A stretch of DNA of 5,561 nt from positions 1-5,561 of the forward strand of contig JANYGM010000058.1 of NCBI GenBank assembly GCA_025362415.1, written 5' to 3'. A program made the position numbers and the translations under genes. Positions within the stretch are counted from its first letter, which is position 1. Each line of letters begins with the position of its first letter. Shown one piece after another: positions 4,475 through 5,561 of the stretch. The notes below the pieces were generated by a model. The model ran no database searches and was not told where the DNA came from. It worked only from the letters and a program-made list of their open reading frames with translations. This DNA comes from a bacterium. Lineage in GTDB: Bacteria > Bacteroidota > Bacteroidia > Cytophagales > Thermonemataceae.

Positions 4475-5561
4475 TCATTTTGTCCATTTTGGTTTGTATT
4501 GGGGCAAATTGGGCAATGTAATAATAACAACAGTATATTCTCCATAAATGCTTTTTATGTCTATATATCCATTGAGTTTTGTTACCATATGTTTTGCCAT
4601 ATAAAGACCTAAACCAGCTCCGTGAGCGTGTTCTGTACCTTTAAAAAACATATCAAAAATATTATCAATAAGTTCTTTTTTGATACCTATACCGTTGTCC
4701 GTTATTTTTATTTCTGTGATTTCTCCTTCTTGTTTAACAAAAATATTGATTGTGTGTTTCTCCCTTTTGGCATTTTTGAAATAAAAAGCATTATCCAACA
4801 CACGTTCTAAGACATTTATAAGCAGTTCTACATCAGAAATAAGAGGATTTTGAGCATTTATTTCAAGTTTCCAATCAATATTATCTAGTTGTTTGCTTTT
4901 GCGTATTTTTTCTTCTATTTCAACAAAAAACAAGTTCAAATCTATTTCAAAGCCTTTTAATTGGCGTTTTTTGATGTCGTTAAGCATTACCAAAGAAGAA
5001 AGCATAATATCCATTTTACTAGCTGTATTTTCTATCATTTGGATATAATTATGCTCCAAAGTAATAGGAATTTCTAGTGCTGCAATATGACAAAGCCCTT
5101 TTATTGATGCAATAGGGGAGCGCAAGTCGTGAGAAGTGTTATAAATAAATTTGTCCATCTCAAAATTAGCTACTTTTAGCTCTGACTCTATCTTTTTCCT
5201 ATCAGAAATATCATCAACCACCGCCATAAGATAAGTATCTCCTTGCTTAGACTCGTGAACAGAAGAAAACGTACAATTAAGCCAAATTTTCTGCTTGTTA
5301 GGGGCATTCAAACACATTTCTGTTGAAAAAACAGCTATTTCTCCCAAAATAACTTTCTTTATTTCATTGATATCAGGCTTATTTTCCATTAAGTCTAATA
5401 TTTTTGAAGCATCCATAGCTAAAAGTTGCTCTTTGGTATAGCCCGAAAGTTGGCAAAAACGCTGATTAACCCGCAAGAAAAGCCCACTAGAACTCACATG
5501 AGCAATACCTACGGCTGCTTGTTCAAAAGTAGCCCTAAATCTTTCTTCACTTTCTCGCAAA
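4475..5561 (-). CDS. PAS-domain sensor histidine kinase, C-terminal part, cut by right window edge
   Basis: The visible 361 codons run off the right edge. The first codon seen, TTG at 5560, belongs to the phrase LRESEERFRATFEQAAVGIAHV, which normally opens an internal PAS domain, so the true start lies outside the window. Using visible numbering, a PAS domain covers about 5-120 and ends in VVDDISDRKKIE. The dimerisation domain carries the phosphorylated His144 in NTSHDLRSPIASIKG. The ATPase domain has the N-box (ERVLDNAFYF, Asn257), G1 box DNGIGI (288-293), F-box FDMFFKG (302-308) and G2 box GAGLGLYMAK (314-323). All catalytic motifs are present, so it should autophosphorylate and pass phosphate to a response regulator. 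No membrane segment is visible in this part; sensor domains and any partner regulator lie outside. No receiver domain follows, so it is not a hybrid kinase at its C-terminus. The signal is unknown. Confidence 0.93.
   Translation of the reverse strand, partial: LRESEERFRATFEQAAVGIAHVSSSGLFLRVNQRFCQLSGYTKEQLLAMDASKILDLMENKPDINEIKKVILGEIAVFSTEMCLNAPNKQKIWLNCTFSSVHESKQGDTYLMAVVDDISDRKKIESELKVANFEMDKFIYNTSHDLRSPIASIKGLCHIAALEIPITLEHNYIQMIENTASKMDIMLSSLVMLNDIKKRQLKGFEIDLNLFFVEIEEKIRKSKQLDNIDWKLEINAQNPLISDVELLINVLERVLDNAFYFKNAKREKHTINIFVKQEGEITEIKITDNGIGIKKELIDNIFDMFFKGTEHAHGAGLGLYMAKHMVTKLNGYIDIKSIYGEYTVVIITLPNLPQYKPKWTK

Overview
The window looks like ordinary chromosomal DNA from a low-GC member of the Bacteroidota, most likely a Cytophagales-type marine or freshwater gliding bacterium (a Bernardetia/Flexibacter-like genome would fit; this is inference). 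The reasons are AT-rich coding DNA, genes without Shine-Dalgarno sequences, several exact matches to the Bacteroidota -7 promoter box TAnnTTTG in the intergenic gaps, and a CCCCTCC/GGAGGGG palindromic repeat of a kind I recall from Bacteroidota genomes.

Layout, left to right. Positions 1-857 (minus) are the N-terminal 285 codons of a division transpeptidase, FtsI (PBP3 class), cut by the left edge before its catalytic domain. Twelve bases upstream, 870-1409 (minus) encodes a small lipoprotein of unknown function and low GC, which I infer is co-transcribed with ftsI. Two back-to-back promoter boxes lie at 1437-1481; the plus-strand one drives sufE (1509-1922), an Fe-S assembly protein. A hairpin terminator at 1980-2005 separates sufE from the convergent minus-strand pair folC (2835-4295) and an MlaF-type ABC ATPase (2050-2799). 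A promoter and an inverted repeat lie upstream of folC at 4345-4417. The right end (4475-5561, minus) is the C-terminal part of a PAS-domain sensor histidine kinase cut by the right edge.

The genes do not form one pathway. They cover cell-wall division (ftsI), Fe-S cluster assembly (sufE), folate polyglutamylation (folC), lipid transport across the envelope (MlaF-like ATPase) and signalling (kinase). No gap exceeds 300 bases, and I see no RNA gene, IS element, phage gene, CRISPR array or defence system.

I found no wholly new system. The most notable feature is a 72-bp palindromic repeat inserted in frame in folC (24 codons), so that a mobile-looking intergenic repeat is translated inside a housekeeping enzyme. 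A second, unrelated in-frame expansion lies in the same gene. Also worth checking are the absence of ftsL before ftsI, where a low-GC lipoprotein gene sits instead, and the ATPase gene that lacks an adjacent permease gene.
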